The notes: generated from the sequence alone by a model not told the origin. A stretch of 64,000 bases of DNA from Trochalopteron elliotii (GCA_024734555.1 JANPWX010019087.1:341320-405319); one strand, 5' to 3'. Positions 17,001 through 30,902 are shown, counted from the stretch's first letter. Program-made: numbers and translations.

Positions 17001-19636
17001 ATATTTTACTAAAAATCCCAGTTATCAAAAGAACAGCCAAATCCAGTGTAGGCGTTTGGAGTGAAAAGCCCAAACAAATCAGATTTTTGCTCAACTCAAT
17101 TTCTTCAGCAGCTACGAGTCCATGACCTAATTCATGACTCAGAGTTTAGACACCTGCAAGATGCAAATTCCCAAAGTAGAAGGTGGCCTTGGCAATTCCT
17201 CTCACAGTTCTTCACAGAGACGCCAAAAATCAGATTGCTGCAAGAAATAAAGAAAAGGGGGAGCATCTGATCTTTTCCCAGGGATATTCAGAAGCTTTGG
17301 TGATGGCTTCTGTTGGCAACTACTCAGCAAAGGCTGTGGATCAGTTGATCTGGGGTTTCACCCACATCTCCTGTTCCTTTTTTCCCAAGGATGCCATTCA
17401 CAGCACTGCAGCTCTTGTTTATGTCATCCTGTTGACCCTGTAAATCTGAATGATCTTGAATGAGGCTCTTTCCTTAAGCAGTTTGGAAGAATTAGCTCTA
17501 GCAATCAGTGGGGAGCTCAGTTAAAAGTCAGGTCGTTGGCAGGAATTGTCAATTAAGGCAATTCCCAAACTAGGAATCCGTATTTTTATCAATACGAACT
17601 ATACGAAACTAACAAAAGCAGGCAAATGGGAAGAAACCCCAGAAGAAAGACTCATCAGTCTGTAAATCCTCCTGAAGAACCTTTTCCCTTTCCTTACATT
17701 TCCCCATTTTTATTCCATGTTTCTGTTCCATGTTAATACCAGACAAATTTATTATGGTTGTTATTGAACAAAATGAGAGCTAGAAATTTTTATTCACTAC
17801 CACTTTTCATGCAGTGCCAGATTAAGATAGATTAAGTCTCTGGCTTCGACTACATGATGAAAGATATTACTACATCTTAAATCACTATTATTTTGTGTTT
17901 TAATTCTGAATTCTAAATGTTTTGCTATTTGATCTGGACATAGTTTATCCAAGATTAAATAGTTCTGTGAAGTAACATGAAACAAGCAAGACTTATCATA
18001 TCTAAAGAACTATATAGCCTAAAGCCCACAAATAAAATATGATTACAACTCAATGTATAAGAAAAATCCATCCAGCAAAGCAAGAATTCAGTACAAAAAA
18101 AGAGTAAAAATCAAGTGATTACAAAATATTTCAAAGCCATAGGATGTCACTCACTCATATGTTTGAAAAAAGACTTTTTAAAATGCCTAAGATGATTAAA
18201 TCTTTGGCATGGCAGTGTGCAAAAAAGGGACATAGGGCAGGCCTAGGGCTTGAATTTCAATCTCTCTGACAAGGAAGCACTGGGCTGGAAGAACTGCAGA
18301 GTTCCCAACTAACATTCCTAGTTATTTTTATGCTCTGCACAGGTAAATAGTTAAAGCTTTTCTTTCAAGTCATCAGACAAGGAGTAAGAGATACCCAATA
18401 GTAAAATGTCAGTGTAATTGCTGTCCATAAACCCTCTAAATAGAGCTGCTGGTGAAAAGGTAAATGTAATAACTGTAAAAATACTCTATTGAGCAGAGTA
18501 AATCAATTATGTCAGCAAAAGTAGCACAATATGAAATAATGTTTCTGAGGACATTCCCCATGGCTTCTTTTGCACTTCCCTCACAGCCATTCCCAGTAAA
18601 GCCTCAAAAAAGAAAATTCTTCTCTGGTTTATTTTTCATATAAGCCAGAGAACAGAACATAAAGGACAGGAGAGGTGAGTTGGCTCTTTAAGCTCACTGA
18701 GCAAGTGGTTTGCTCTAACAGGATCAAGCTAAATGTAACACAGAAACAATGAGTTACTGGGAAAGGTGAGTGTACAAACTACAGGTTCCTGTATAAAAGA
18801 GCTGTGATGAGAAAAAAGCAGGAAAATCAAGACTGAGATAGTCCAAAAAGGTCAGACACATGACTTTCATATTTATGAAACATTTTTTCTTGAAATTGTT
18901 GGGTGATTTTTTTTCTAAGTTGCCATTTTCCTGAACTTTTAGAAATATCATACAAAACAAAGACAACCTCATCCTAAGAAATTAAGATATTATTAATTTT
19001 TCCATTAAAATACATTGTGCCACCTATTGCAGCAATTTCTTCTTCCTGGAACACTACTTGGTAAATTAAAATGTAAATCTGGCTGCTTCAATCACTCTCA
19101 GCACATATGGAAACACTCAGTGCATCCAGGATCCAAGAGGTTTTTCTATCCAACATTTAAATATTAGGAAAAGCAAAAATAAAACTTGAAAAAAAAACTT
19201 GAAAAGTTCTTCTGTGAGAGTTATAATAGCTATAATTTATAAAGGAAGTGTTGCTATTTACAACCAAGGGTTCCATCCCACAGTGCTCAGGAGTGGAGGA
19301 GCTGCACCTGGAGCAGCTCTGGATGAGCTGGGCTCCTCCCAGGGGTTCTCGGCACTGACCTGGGGTCTATCCCACCCAAAGAGCAGCCAAGAGCAGATGT
19401 AGCTGGGGTGCTGATCTCAGACACAGCACAATCCCGGCCACTCCTGATGCCTTAGGATTTTAGCTTTTCTATTTTCCATACATTTGTAATCCTGCAGTTC
19501 TTTAGTGTATAGCTCTAAACTCCATGCACAGTGTTAGCTGCTGCTTTCCCACTTTGGTCAGACACAACAATTCCTCTCCAGGCCTGGGAATCAAGGACAC
19601 CTCACTGCCTCAGGCCCTGAGAAATGCAAACAAAAG
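11067..19636. other. No gene; probable CNK intron 1
   Basis: No coding region is supported. The longest frame, about 13582-14058 on the plus strand, starts without ATG and resembles nothing known. A CTCCTCATCCTCC-type pyrimidine-rich run lies at about 14061-14112. Otherwise the sequence is plain AT-rich intron-like DNA. Confidence 0.5.
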
Positions 19637-19891
19637 TGAGTTGGGGGGAGCAAACTGGGGGTAAATGACTTCATTACCTGAAGCTGTAATTGGAAGATGA
19701 ACCCCCAATATGCAAATGGACCAAACTTATAAAAGTGTGAAAACCCGTGACCCATCATCCATTTTGGGTGCAGCCCCCAGGGGGCTTCATCTGCCCAAAA
19801 TGTACCTGAAGGCCCTTCAATAAATATAACTGCTTTTTATTCCCTAAATTCTGTCTGGCCTCTGTTTTTAGGTAGCCCCAAAAAGGCATCA
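19637..19891 (+). mobile_element. Putative short LTR
   Basis: The segment has an octamer-like ATGCAAAT (near 19711), a TATA box (CTTATAAAAGTG near 19729), and CAATAAATATA (near 19819), followed by a tail ending GGCATCA. That order fits an LTR of about 255 bp. It begins TGAGTTGGGG and ends near CCCCAAAAAGG with TCA, which gives weak inverted ends. No target-site duplication was found, so the family and the exact ends are unsure. Confidence 0.45.
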
Positions 19892-21297
19892 ACCCAGCGC
19901 TGAGAGAATTTTGGGAGCACTGAGCCACGGTTTGCACTCCTGCCTGGCCAGGGGACACCTGGGCTCAGGAGACTGGGCAGATGGAGGTGGCACTTTCAGC
20001 CTGGCTTCAGCCCCAGGCAGGGATGGTTTCAAGGCATAAGAGGATTTCACTTCTGGCTCCAGTTTCTGCTGGAATTGTGTGGGTTTCCACCATGGCTCAG
20101 GGCGGATCTGGGAGCCAAACACCCCACCCCACAAACAACCCCAAACCCAACTCCAGCTCCAGGCATTCCCAACCTCAGTCCAAAATTCAAAACCAGCACA
20201 GGGAAAGAGTTATGGAAATGGATTAACTTGTGAAATAATTTCAGGCTGTGTTAATCACATTGCAAAGTCTTAATTGGTCTCTTTTAAAAATTAAAGGTTA
20301 AGTGCATTATTTCCCTGAATGAGCACAAACTACTGATTACCTTCAATCTGAAAATTAATTCAGTTATTTCATATATTTAACATATATTAAGATTCTCCCT
20401 TTTAAAAGCTTTGAAGAGATCTACTTTAGATAGATCTCCCTAGTTCATGGCCTCTGTAATTAAGAATTTAAAGGACTTCAGAAACAAAAAGCTGTCAATT
20501 TTATCTTAAACACAGCAGCTGTTAAAGATTGAATTTGGACTTTTCCTTTACTATCCTTTTGTCAATAACAAGTTACATTCTCAAATGTAGTTTAAGTAAC
20601 TTGATAATGTAGATGAATTGACAATACTACTCAGTGTTTCTTTTCCCCAAAAATATATCAGTGGGAATGGAAAAATTCAAATTATGACCTTTAACACACA
20701 TCTAACCATGTTGCTTGCTCCCTGTGAGCAGTTTGTGGATTCTAACTTAAAAGAAAAAAAAATCAGGTGCTTGCAAAAATGCTAAAAGTCATTTACAAAA
20801 CTTTAATGTCCTTGACTTACTTTAGTCATTTTCAGGGACAGAATGAAAAATTAGTATTTCCTCTAGAGGGCTTCAGGATCTGTATTATTTTCCAAGTCAG
20901 AGATATTGCACTGCACTAGTGAGGGTCAGACAGGCTCCTTGCTGTTCTGATTCCTCCTGCTTTGGGCAAAAATCCTCACAATTAGTGGAGTGCAGAGGTC
21001 AGACCCCAATGGTCCTACCATGATTTGTGTTCTCACTTCCCAATGCCGCTGTGAGAATCCAGAACTGATGGTTATGTGATTCTTTTTACTAGAAACGCTG
21101 AAGTTAATCAACTTGCCCTTTGTTTTCTTGCAATTCTGGTCCTTATTAGAGCTTTCTTTAAAGTCTATCTTAGCGCCATACTAATATGAATTCAAAATTT
21201 AACAGAACTATCTAAAGCAATGCACATATGAAAATTCATACATCAAATAAATGTTGATTATGATGATTATCTTATTATTCTTAATTTTTCTTTAAGA
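19892..21297. other. No gene; probable CNK intron 1
   Basis: A proline-rich-looking frame at 19981-20226 reflects CCCCAAACCCAA-type runs and not a gene. The rest is AT-rich, and I recognise nothing else. Confidence 0.5.
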
Positions 21298-21303
21298 CTG
21301 TAT

Positions 21304-21738
21304 TGTTGCAGAATTCCTCAGGGAAGGTGGACATGATGTCTACCTAGGCCTTGAACTACCCGAGCTGAGGCCTTCACAAAGGCCTGAGTGAGGCGTTGAA
21401 GCCTGTGATGCAGCTAGAAATTCTTAGCCAAGTGTGGCGCAGTTAGAAATTAGTAGTTAAGGTGTCAGGGAAAGATAATAAGGTTGTGAAGGTCACTGAA
21501 TAGAATTTTTAGTGAGCACGTGATAGCCACCTTAAGAGTAAGTAAAATAAAGTGTGTTTTCATACTTCTCTCTGCTGTATGCCAATGAAAAGCCACTGTA
21601 ATTGTAAACTATATAGAAATGTATATAAGCAGCCATCTTAGTCGAAATAAAGCAGAACGTAGTAGTTAACCACATTGGCTCGACCTGCGTTCTCTCTATA
21701 TACTCCAACTTCTCTTTATCTCAGGCAACCCTGCAACA
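21304..21738 (+). mobile_element. Solo LTR with 6-bp target duplication (class II-like)
   Basis: The element is 435 bp and has perfect 8-bp terminal inverted repeats, TGTTGCAG at the start and CTGCAACA at the end. It is flanked by the exact 6-bp duplication CTGTAT (21298-21303 and 21739-21744). It contains a TATA-like ATGTATATAAG near 21620 and GAAATAAAG near 21644. A 6-bp duplication is typical of alpha-/betaretrovirus-like (ERVK, class II) insertions. A diverged copy in the opposite orientation lies at 48090-48480. Confidence 0.9.
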
Positions 21739-22069
21739 CTGTATTATGATAATCCTGCTAACCAAGTTTCTGATGCAGAATTTATATACTAATATAAAAT
21801 TTAATTGAAATTCAGAACTTCAAACCTAATCACTTTACTATCTCCATGTTTGCCTTTACTATCTCCATGTCTGCCACCAGAAATCCTAGGCTTGATCAGC
21901 CAAGATATTCTGCTCTGCATTCTGTCATTTTCCTCTGGTTTTGTGCAAAACTTTGTACTTTCTATGTCTACCTTACTCCTGAGCCACTGTTATTCACTAC
22001 CTCTCAGCACCTCCTACTTTTCAGGTTAAATCCTTGACAGTTACAGGAAATCTTTTTGAGATGCATCTC

Positions 22070-22184
22070 AAGAAGCGCTTGGACAATGCTCTCAGGCACA
22101 GGGTGGGATTTTTGGGGATGGTCCTGTGCAGGACCAGGAGCTGATCCTGGTGGTTCCCTTCCAAGTTGACATATTCTGTGATTG
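22070..22184 (+). mobile_element. CR1 LINE 3' end fragment
   Basis: Blocks such as GCTTGGACAATGCTCTCAGG, GGTCCTGTGCAGGACCAGGAG, TTCCCTTCCAA and ATTCTGTGATT match the 3' terminal region of avian CR1 in sense orientation. About 115 bases remain and the 5' part is missing. Confidence 0.85.
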
Positions 22185-24373
22185 TTTAATTTCATAACTG
22201 AAACAGCTGCCAGCCTGTACAACTCTCCAAACCAAGCACATTTCCTTTTAAAGTTGAAGTTTAACTAGATTTACCTCCCATTCAATGTTTGTCAGATAAT
22301 TGGAATCCGTGGAAATAATAACTGGAACTAAAGTTCCCACCCAAAGATCTCCCCTCCCATGGAAAAGACTACTGGACACAAAGATGTCTGAAAAATATTT
22401 TTTTTATTAATTCTGGTGTGATTGAGGAGGGTCCTATCCTTGGTACCAGCCATTATTTAATACAGGAATCACTGCAGAGATGATTTGTGAGTGTGGCCTT
22501 GATTCAACCAAGAACTTAACTGCCTGCTGCACTTTTCTGTAAAATGCTAATCCTTCAACTGATTTCACGGGAATATTCACGATTCAAATCAAACTTAAGT
22601 GCTCTGCTGGAGCCCGGCCAGAACACGCTGAGCAGTGCAGGGCTGAGCCCACGCTGGCCAAAGTTTTAGAGATGGTTCCATCCAATTTCACAGATTGAAA
22701 TTCATGTCTCTGGAAGGACATCCCACAGAAAATCTATACCTCACTTAGAGCCTTCTCCATGTTGAAAAATCCCCTACAGGAATTAATGTCTCCCCTAATA
22801 CTTCCTGGTACTCGAGTGCCAATTTCCTCAGTAAAGGTGATTTTTGGTAGCGTATTTACATCTTCCAGAACTGACCAGTGCACCCCTCTCAATGTTTTTC
22901 CACTCTAGGAACTTGATATGCTGTGACTTAACACCTGAAACTACATTCCTTGCAATTCTGGTAGGCTGCTGGTTGAAGAAAGACATAAACACTAAAGGAA
23001 ATTTCATATTCCATCTCATAATCTATTCACTGTCTTCCTCTGTCATAACCTTGGATAGTACTTTGAGAATACTGCAAATATTGCATAACCTTTTAGAGAC
23101 TCACAGTTATGGCTTTTCAGTGGATTGAGGAAAAAAAATCACCAGGGGATGAAAATATGAGAACAGTGGTCACATTTCAAAGTGAAGTTACTGACTGCAA
23201 AGAGATGATGAGAAAAAATTCATCCAGACCATGACTGATGATTGGGTCAGTTCTGGAAACCTGGAGCCAGTGAGGAGCCAAGAGAGGTGGAAGTGTCCTG
23301 CTGGGCACTTTTCAGCCCAGGGACAGGAATGTGAGACAGAGACATGAAAGAAATTCCTATTTCCACCATTTTTCCTGGACAAGTCTGTCTCAGCAAGGTC
23401 AGGTTGGTAAATACACCGAGTCTGAACTGAAATCAAAGAGATTTGTCTCTACATATGGAAAGACAAAAGGTCAAAACAAGTTTCTTTTTGAAGGATTGAA
23501 GGAAAAATCCTTGGAGACCTGACTGATAACAGATGGTACATCAATGGATGTTCTTTTCATAATTTTTATGATTAAACACCTTCAAAAGGTGCTCAGCTAC
23601 CTCCACCTCCCCTTTTAGAGTCAGGAGGAGGCCATTCTATAAGTTCCACTGGCTCCAAAATGAAGTGATCACCCATATTTGAAGAAGATTCCAGTGGTGG
23701 AGCTCATCAAGGAACAAGTTAAGGCATTTTACCCTCCCATTTTGCAGCTACAAATGCCCAATCAAACTCTAAATTTTGTTGAAATGGTCTTGTAAGGACT
23801 CTCTTTATGCCACTCCAGTTCTACTACAAAAATATCTTTTAAAAAGGGTGCTAACTAGGCTGAAAACAACCTGTAATGAGTTTATTTTGCATGCTGGGAA
23901 AATTTCACATTCCTTTGTCAAACAGGTTGTTACATCTTGCTACTACAAAGTTGGCAATTGTGCCATATTTTGGATATACTGTGAACACATTTTGATTGGG
24001 TTCTGGCAGGCTCCCAGTTAAGCTGAGTTATGAATGCCAACAACACATTACAATTTCTTTCAGTAAACACGAGGCCCAGTTCTCAGGCAAGCAGCCATAT
24101 GTCATGTTCTCACACGCTTCTTTTTCAACCCAAAGAGCTGAATTTAGCTGTTGCTTATGAAAGAAAAGAAAAAAAAATAGACAGTCAATGGATCTTCTCT
24201 TATAAGTAAAAAAAGCTGAATTTCTCTGAGTGTTCAAATTCACTGACATAGAATCAGAGAAGATTCTGATCTGTATGAAATGGCTCCTGGAGAAAGGTAA
24301 TTCCATTTCCAGAGTCTGGGGACAGGGGACAGCAGGGATGTGGTGTCCCTGTGTTGACTGGGGCAGGGGGTTT
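22185..24373. other. No gene; probable CNK intron 1
   Basis: I recognise no exon, RNA gene or repeat. Frames are short and fall on AT-rich sequence. Confidence 0.5.
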
Positions 24374-24378
24374 GGCTT

Positions 24379-25016
24379 TGTCCTAGGGTGACTATGATGC
24401 TTGTATCCCCAATCATCTGTTCTGTGTGTGCTGTGTGTTGTGTTCTGTATCTTTAAGACTGGTTCTGAGAGTGAAGCAGGAAAAGAAGAAGAGCACAGTT
24501 TGTTTTGAGAAAACAGCGTTCACTCCTCTGCATTTTTCCTTGGGACGGTGTTGTTTGGCTGAGGCACAGACATCAGCGGGACAGAAATCATTTTTGCTTT
24601 TAGTTAGTTTAGTTAGCTGAGGCAGAGAAGCTTCCTGGACTGGTTTTTTCCTTTTTCTTGGGACTGTTTAAACCTGCTCTGAACTGAAAGACCCAGAGGA
24701 GCACTGGGGAGTTTGCACCTGCAGCCCACCGGGGCCTGGACCTCTGGAGGGACGGATAAGAGACTGAGAGTGAGCCAAGTTACACCCATGGCAGGGACTT
24801 TCTCAATTTGCCATCTCACTCCAGAACGAGAGGTTTTATTGTTTCATATTATTAATTCTTTGTGCTTGTGGGCAGTTTGTTTGTTGAATAGTTTTTTCCA
24901 CTTTTCTCCGAGGAAGTTCTTTTCCCGGACCGGCTGGGGGGAAAGGCCGTTTGGGTTTGCTCTCCAGAGGAACCCTATTTGGGGGTTTTCTCCCAAATTT
25001 GCCCTAAACCAGGACA
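24379..25016 (+). mobile_element. Solo LTR, same family as the provirus at 60494
   Basis: The element starts TGTCCTAGGGTGACT and ends CCTAAACCAGGACA. It matches the 5' LTR at 60494-61142 throughout, for example CTTTAAGACTGGTTC, GGGACTGTTTAAACCTG and GGCCGTTTGGGTTTGC. It is flanked by the exact 5-bp duplication GGCTT (24374-24378 and 25017-25021) with no internal sequence, so it arose by LTR-LTR recombination after integration. The frame at 24713-25132 lies mostly inside this LTR and is not a gene. Confidence 0.92.
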
Positions 25017-25021
25017 GGCTT

Positions 25022-28000
25022 CCATGGCCATGCACATACCCCAAAGCTGCTGCAAACACTACCAAATCCTGCTGGAGACATCAAGCCTGCCAGTCTGAGG
25101 AGGGGTTTCAGACTGAAGCAAAGCCACTTTGAGAATATAGACATTTATTTTAGAGAGAATTTTAGTTGAAAATGCACAAAGAAGAACTGGGCTGGGAAGA
25201 GGCACAGTCAAAATTCAGAGTTCAGCCCTTGGTAAGGATCTCATTTCTCACAATGAATATGGATGTTGTTAATCTTTTTAAACCTCACAGAAATGACAGC
25301 TCTCTTCTTTGAAGCCTGTCCAACAGAGAAAACACAATGGGAGAGATAAAATTCACCTAAAAAAAAAAAGAGGGAATATTTTCCAGACTGGAGCACCTTC
25401 CACAGCTGCAATCACCCTCCTGCTGGATAGAGTGGTGGCGCTGCTCTCCAGCTCTTGCTTGCACATTCTGATGCACTTTCTTTGTTAGCAAAGCTCAGAT
25501 CTCATTATAATTCCCTATTTCACAGGTAGGAAAACCGAACCAAAGAGATGTAAAGCAATTTTCATCAAATCACACCAAAGAGCAGCAGGAGAACTAGAAA
25601 TGGGCCCTGTGTCTGTTCACAACTTTCATGTATGGACTTAATTAACTGGGAAAAATTAATAACTTCTCTAACCAGAAATGAAAGGGAGCTCACACATTAC
25701 CTGATCCTCCACCAAAATATTAATGGGGTCTGATAGAATGAAGGGAAATTTATGACATGCACTTTGCCCTTTGTTTTTGGAAAAGAATCTTTCAATATTT
25801 GCAATAAGCATTGTTCAAGCCACATTTTCCTCTAATGCATTTTAGTTTGCAAGTGTTCACAATCAAAATAAATTCCAAGTACTGCAAACGAGACATGGAA
25901 AATTACATCCACTTGGTCTATCACATCTTTATCACATTCTTCATGCCAAAAAATTCAAATTACTCTCTATTATGTATGTATTCACACATTCTGTTGCTTG
26001 CTCTTTAACTCCCCTTGTTTTCCCACACATCTCTTGTTCATTTTGCAAATGTTATCTTGTATTTTTCAGTTCAATCGTCTGTACTCCCATTTCTTTATCT
26101 CGGTACCTCAGTTTGGAGAGCAACCCTTCTGTTTTTCCCATTTACATCCTGCAACCTCAGCTCTAGCTCCTCCTTCCTTCCTAACCTGAAATTTGTGGTG
26201 CCATTTCTACTGAGGCTCAGCTGAGAGGCTGCTGAGAGCACAGTAATGATGCAGGCATGGCGCAATTTGCAGTCCATCCCTCTGTGCAATCCACTCCATC
26301 CCCTTCTAAACAATTTTAATTCCACTCCAAGTATGTGCCATTGCCATTTTTCTCTCCTCCCAAACAGTGTCAAAATTCATCCCCTCCACAGGCTTTATTA
26401 CCAAGTTGATAAGCCATAAAATACATTTTACTCTATATTTCTCCAAAAGTTAGATGTGCACTAGCATAAGATTTTTCCCAGTCCTTGTTTTTCAATTACT
26501 TCAGCCCAAAGGGTTCTCAGAACTCTCCAACCTTTTCTCCCACTGCAGTGGATCCCCAGGGCTCTGTGTCTTCTCAATCTCTGATGGGTCCATGGAAGAG
26601 TCAACTTCCAACTGCAGTAAGAAAAAAAATCTGAAACACTTCAGGAAGATGTACAATTCCAATATTTCATAAATACATGAAGCATCTCAACATTGTTTCT
26701 ATAACTGAAAGCCATAATGGACACTTGAGGAATACACTAATACTCAATACACTATGAGGAATTCTAATTTCTGTCTCATTACACAGGCGGGAATCCCAAG
26801 TGGGGATAAGGTGCTCCTACAACTGCAGTAGCTCTGAACCACCCACCTGGATGAAAAACAGTTCAAATTTTCACACCCAGCTCCAGTGCAAACCCTGCCT
26901 TTTCAGAAGCACAAACAAGAATGTGGCTGTTGATGTGAAACACCACTCTGTTGTGTTTTAGAGCATCAGACCTCAGCTGAAAGACTCCTCATTCCAAGGG
27001 CATCCTCCAGGAAAACTCATATGATTTCACTCTGCTCACCTCAAGGACACCAACTGCTAAAGATGTGAGCAAGGTCTGCTTGGAACTTTAAATTATTTTC
27101 TTTGTCTGCTGCTGGATTTGCTGCTATACCTTGAACTTAAAGTTAGGAACTGATTAAAAGCTTCCTCAAATTTACACTTGTCTCCCAGTTCCATTTGGTG
27201 AAGCCTCACACACACACACAAATTGCTTTCCTCTTTCAGTCCCACTCTCCTTGTCCTTTAATTACTCAGTCCTCTTTCATCTTAAGCAGCCTTTGCTTTC
27301 CTCTCTTTTGAAAAACATCAAGTCTCTCTGGGAATCCACCTCCAAATTCTTTATAGTTCCTCCACCACTTCACCTTCCAAGTCTCATGACGTTATTTTCC
27401 CTTTTCCCTGCCTTTTAAAAATTGGCTCCTTTCACATTCCACCCAAACTGCTCCCTTTCATTTCCATAGCCAGAGCAGGCAGGGTGTGCTCATGAAACAC
27501 ATTACCAAGAAACTTAAAAGGCTGCATCAATAAAAAGGCTGAAATATTGTCTGAAGAGATCTGTGTGACTGAGAGCTAGACCAGTAGGAAATTAATGAAA
27601 TACAGAAATACAAGAACCCATGCCATCTGGGGACTATTAACAGATTAGTGTTACTGTGAGGAGAGTCATCAGTTCAGGGAAAAAAGATAAAGCAAAAAAA
27701 GAAGAGTGGAAAAGGGAAGAACCTGAGTACTCCAACAGGACTCCTGACAGCGCTGAGGGACTGGGAAGAAGGGAAATACAAAGCTCAAGTGAATTGGGAG
27801 ATAAATTTTTCATATTTTAATTTACTCATACTAAAATTAGTTTAAAATCTGTGGTGATTTCCTCCTTTTCTATTATAAATCTGTCAAAGATGCCTTAATC
27901 AGTTTCATTGCTGCTAAGCAAAACCATTCTGCTCAGTTTTTGCCATGTATAAATGACTTGAGGCAAATCCTACAAGCTGATTGTATTAATTATTTTATAT

Positions 28001-30324
28001 TTTAAAAGTCTGAAATGCCAAATTGGATTGTCTTTTAACCCAGACCTACAAGGGGTGTTACCTGTCCACATGTTTTATCCCTATTCCAGCTCTTCCTTCC
28101 CTAAAAACCACTACACCTAAAGTGGCCAAAACAGATGGAGAGATTCATCTTCTTCTACCCACTGACACAAGAATTATCTGCAGACTCATCTTGCTTAATT
28201 AATTTTTGTAAAAGGATGCAAAATTTCAAATAAGATCTTAAAGATCACAATTAAATCAGCAGAGCAGTCTTCTCTCAGCACCACTCAGAAAAATTAGTTC
28301 CCACTTCCAGGTGTTTTATGCAAGGCATCCGGCTCCATCAGCATTTTTCAGCCCCTCATTTCACAGAAAATAATGTAAATCACAAGATTTAGATGATCAT
28401 ATTGAGGGTGCTCTGATTTTCTGCTCAGCTCACTGCAATTCTGATTTCAAGATTTATCACAAATCAGTGGGTTTACATCAAGGAAACTTCCTTGGGAAAA
28501 AAACTGAGGAGGAGGAATAGTAGTACTGATGGCAGAACCTCGAGTGTGACTGATCAACAGATCTTTCTTTATGACAGACCTATACACAAGGAAAATAATA
28601 AAGTGGAGTTGTATATAACAAGTGAGGTATCCCATAAGGACAGTTCTCTTTCCCTGCTACATCTGCTCATACAAGCTTTCAGAAGAATTATCCTCTGCCT
28701 TGTCAGGTTTCGAGTGCCTTAGGAGATACTTAATTCACTGCCACCGAATTTAGCAGATATGCAGCTACCAGTGTAAGTTGCCAGCATAATTTCTGGGTTA
28801 ACCAGGCACTTTTTCACATCACATTATATTAATGCAGTGTAAAATTGTGTATTGTCACGTTTATCAATTTATCAGATTGCCAAAGTTATCACATTTCTCT
28901 AGCACACTTGCAGTGTTTGTTATATAACACAGAATGATTTGCTATTACCTGACTTCATTTAACTTCCACATAAGTTTTTTCAGACCTGTGAAACTTTATT
29001 CACAACTAATAAGACTATAAATATCACAAATGCACTAACAAAGGTAGATCTGAAGGCAAAATGATTTGCACAAATGTGCAGTTTTGCCATGGAAGGATAA
29101 ACACAGCAAGGCCTCTCAGTGTAAAGAACTGGAATTGGAGGAAGTAAGCAATAATTAGAATGGGTTGTGTTTTATTGTTGTAGAAAAAAAGCTTGGAGCT
29201 ATGTAAAAGTTATTTCAAAATTTGGTTTAATCTTTTTTTTCCAAAAACTCATTGATCCTCAGGTCTTACACACTAAAAAACAAGCAGTACACGAACTGTT
29301 CCCTCCAATGTACACAATTTGCAGCCACGAGGCTACACATTAAAAATCCAAAAACACAAATACTTCAAGGAGTAAAGGCTGAACATAAGTTTTAATGTAA
29401 TGCTTAGAACTCCTCCAGCTGGAAGCAGTAAAAGATGGGAAATACAAAATTAAAAATTCAGATTCCTTTTTCAAAGGAAGAAGTCTCCTTTTGCTGTTCT
29501 CATGAATGAGGCAGGGGAAAAATAAGCCCTTATTCAGTGAATTCTAACAGCACTCAGCTGCAACTAAACTTGGTGTATAAAAATTAAGGGAATCTTACTG
29601 AGCTAAAACAAGAGTTGCCTGTTACATCATACTTAGATGTAAAATACCATCAGCTGATCAGGGACTCACAGCTCCCACAAAGAACTCTGATTTAGAAGGC
29701 AATGAGCCCATTTATAAAACCCTTATTGATTCTTCCCAACATATCATATTTTTTTCATATAAATCTTAATTCTTAACAGCAGCTCCTTCCAAACTTGCCC
29801 AGCAGGGAAATCAGATTTATTTTTCCACTATACCTCGGTCACGTGATAATCCCTTTTAAAGATTTATATCTCATTTGCAGTCTTCTGCCCCTCTGGTATT
29901 GGGACTGACTTGAACAAACTATTATATATCTGTTAGCTCACATTTGAGGCTTTGTTGCATTTTGTTTGGTTTAGTATTAGAACTTCTAGAATTACTTCAG
30001 TAGAACAGCTTGTACCAAACTCTTATTGTCCCCCAATTTATTACATCAGCTGGCTGCTGACACTTCCATTGGAGACAATGATCCAGACACATTTCCTGTG
30101 AAAAGCATCCTCCTGATCTCCTCCAGCAAGGAGTTATTTGCTTTATATTGTATTTTCAACTCAGCAGACAAGAGACAAATGGTGTTGTGTGTAATATGGT
30201 TTAACAAAAGAACATATAATGCTTAATTATTTGTAAAACAGTCCTGATGAATATTGTGCTTAAACTCAATCGGGTTCTTTTCCCAAGATTCTTCTTCAAC
30301 TGTGTACAGGCCTCAGCTCCCTAA
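25022..30324. other. No gene; probable CNK intron 1
   Basis: This is AT-rich sequence with only trivial simple repeats, such as a CA run near 27209-27221. No exon, LTR or RNA gene is recognised on either strand. Confidence 0.5.
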
Positions 30325-30329
30325 TAGAT

Positions 30330-30880
30330 TGTCCTGGGTTGTGGTGTAGAACGTGCACGGAGTATTCTACCACCATCTTCATGAACTGTTGAAACCAATT
30401 GCTGAAGCAGCATTCTTCCAGACTCTCCCCTCCCTCTTTCTGTTAGGGTGTCTTTTGTTAAGGTGTCCTCTGCTAATGGGTCTTTTGATAACGTGTTTTC
30501 TGTTAATGGCCTGCTGATGACTTACAGATAACTCCCACCAGGAGTTATCTCCCGTTAATGGGCCATCAAGGACCCCCCTGTATGACTCATTATCCCATTG
30601 TGAGATGCTCCACCCAGGGGGAGGAGCCAAGCATTCTCACCTGCATATAATCTGGGATCTGGGACAATACGGGGTACCTTACCCACTGGATCTACAGAGA
30701 ATCAGAGCTACCAGACCTTTCTACGGGATTGCTGCTTCCATCATCTTGCTCAGGTTGTATTCTGACTCTGTCAGGGGTCTTTTGTGTTATTGCATTTATT
30801 TTATTTCCTTTTTTTCTTTTCCTATTAAATTGTATTTCTGACTTGGAGCCTCTCACTAGTTTTGTTTTCAAACCATCACA
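30330..30880 (+). repeat. 5' LTR of the young provirus
   Basis: The LTR is 551 bp, from TGTCCTGGG to CATCACA. A TATA-like CATATAA lies at 30644-30650 and an ATTAAA polyadenylation signal at 30824-30829, which sets the U3-R-U5 order. The U3 carries short variants of a TGTTAATGG/TGCTAATGGG motif between about 30450 and 30560. Confidence 0.95.
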
Positions 30881-30884
30881 TATT

Positions 30885-30902
30885 TGGCGCCCAACGTGGG
30901 GC
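30885..30902 (+). promoter_or_regulatory. Primer-binding site, tRNA-Lys1,2
   Basis: TGGCGCCCAACGTGGGGC starts four bases after the LTR. It is the exact complement of the 3' end of tRNA-Lys(CUU), the primer used by foamy viruses and some other retroviruses. The usual ERV-L primer is tRNA-Leu, so this is a distinguishing trait of the lineage. Confidence 0.9.

Noticed and set aside
24713..25132. 139-codon frame
   Set aside because: It lies mostly inside the solo LTR at 24379-25016 and crosses its end, so it is a by-product of repeat sequence.
30605..30841. Open frames within the 551-bp LTRs (also at 36376-36612)
   Set aside because: They are duplicated because the LTR is duplicated; they cross the TATA and poly(A) region and show no coding character.
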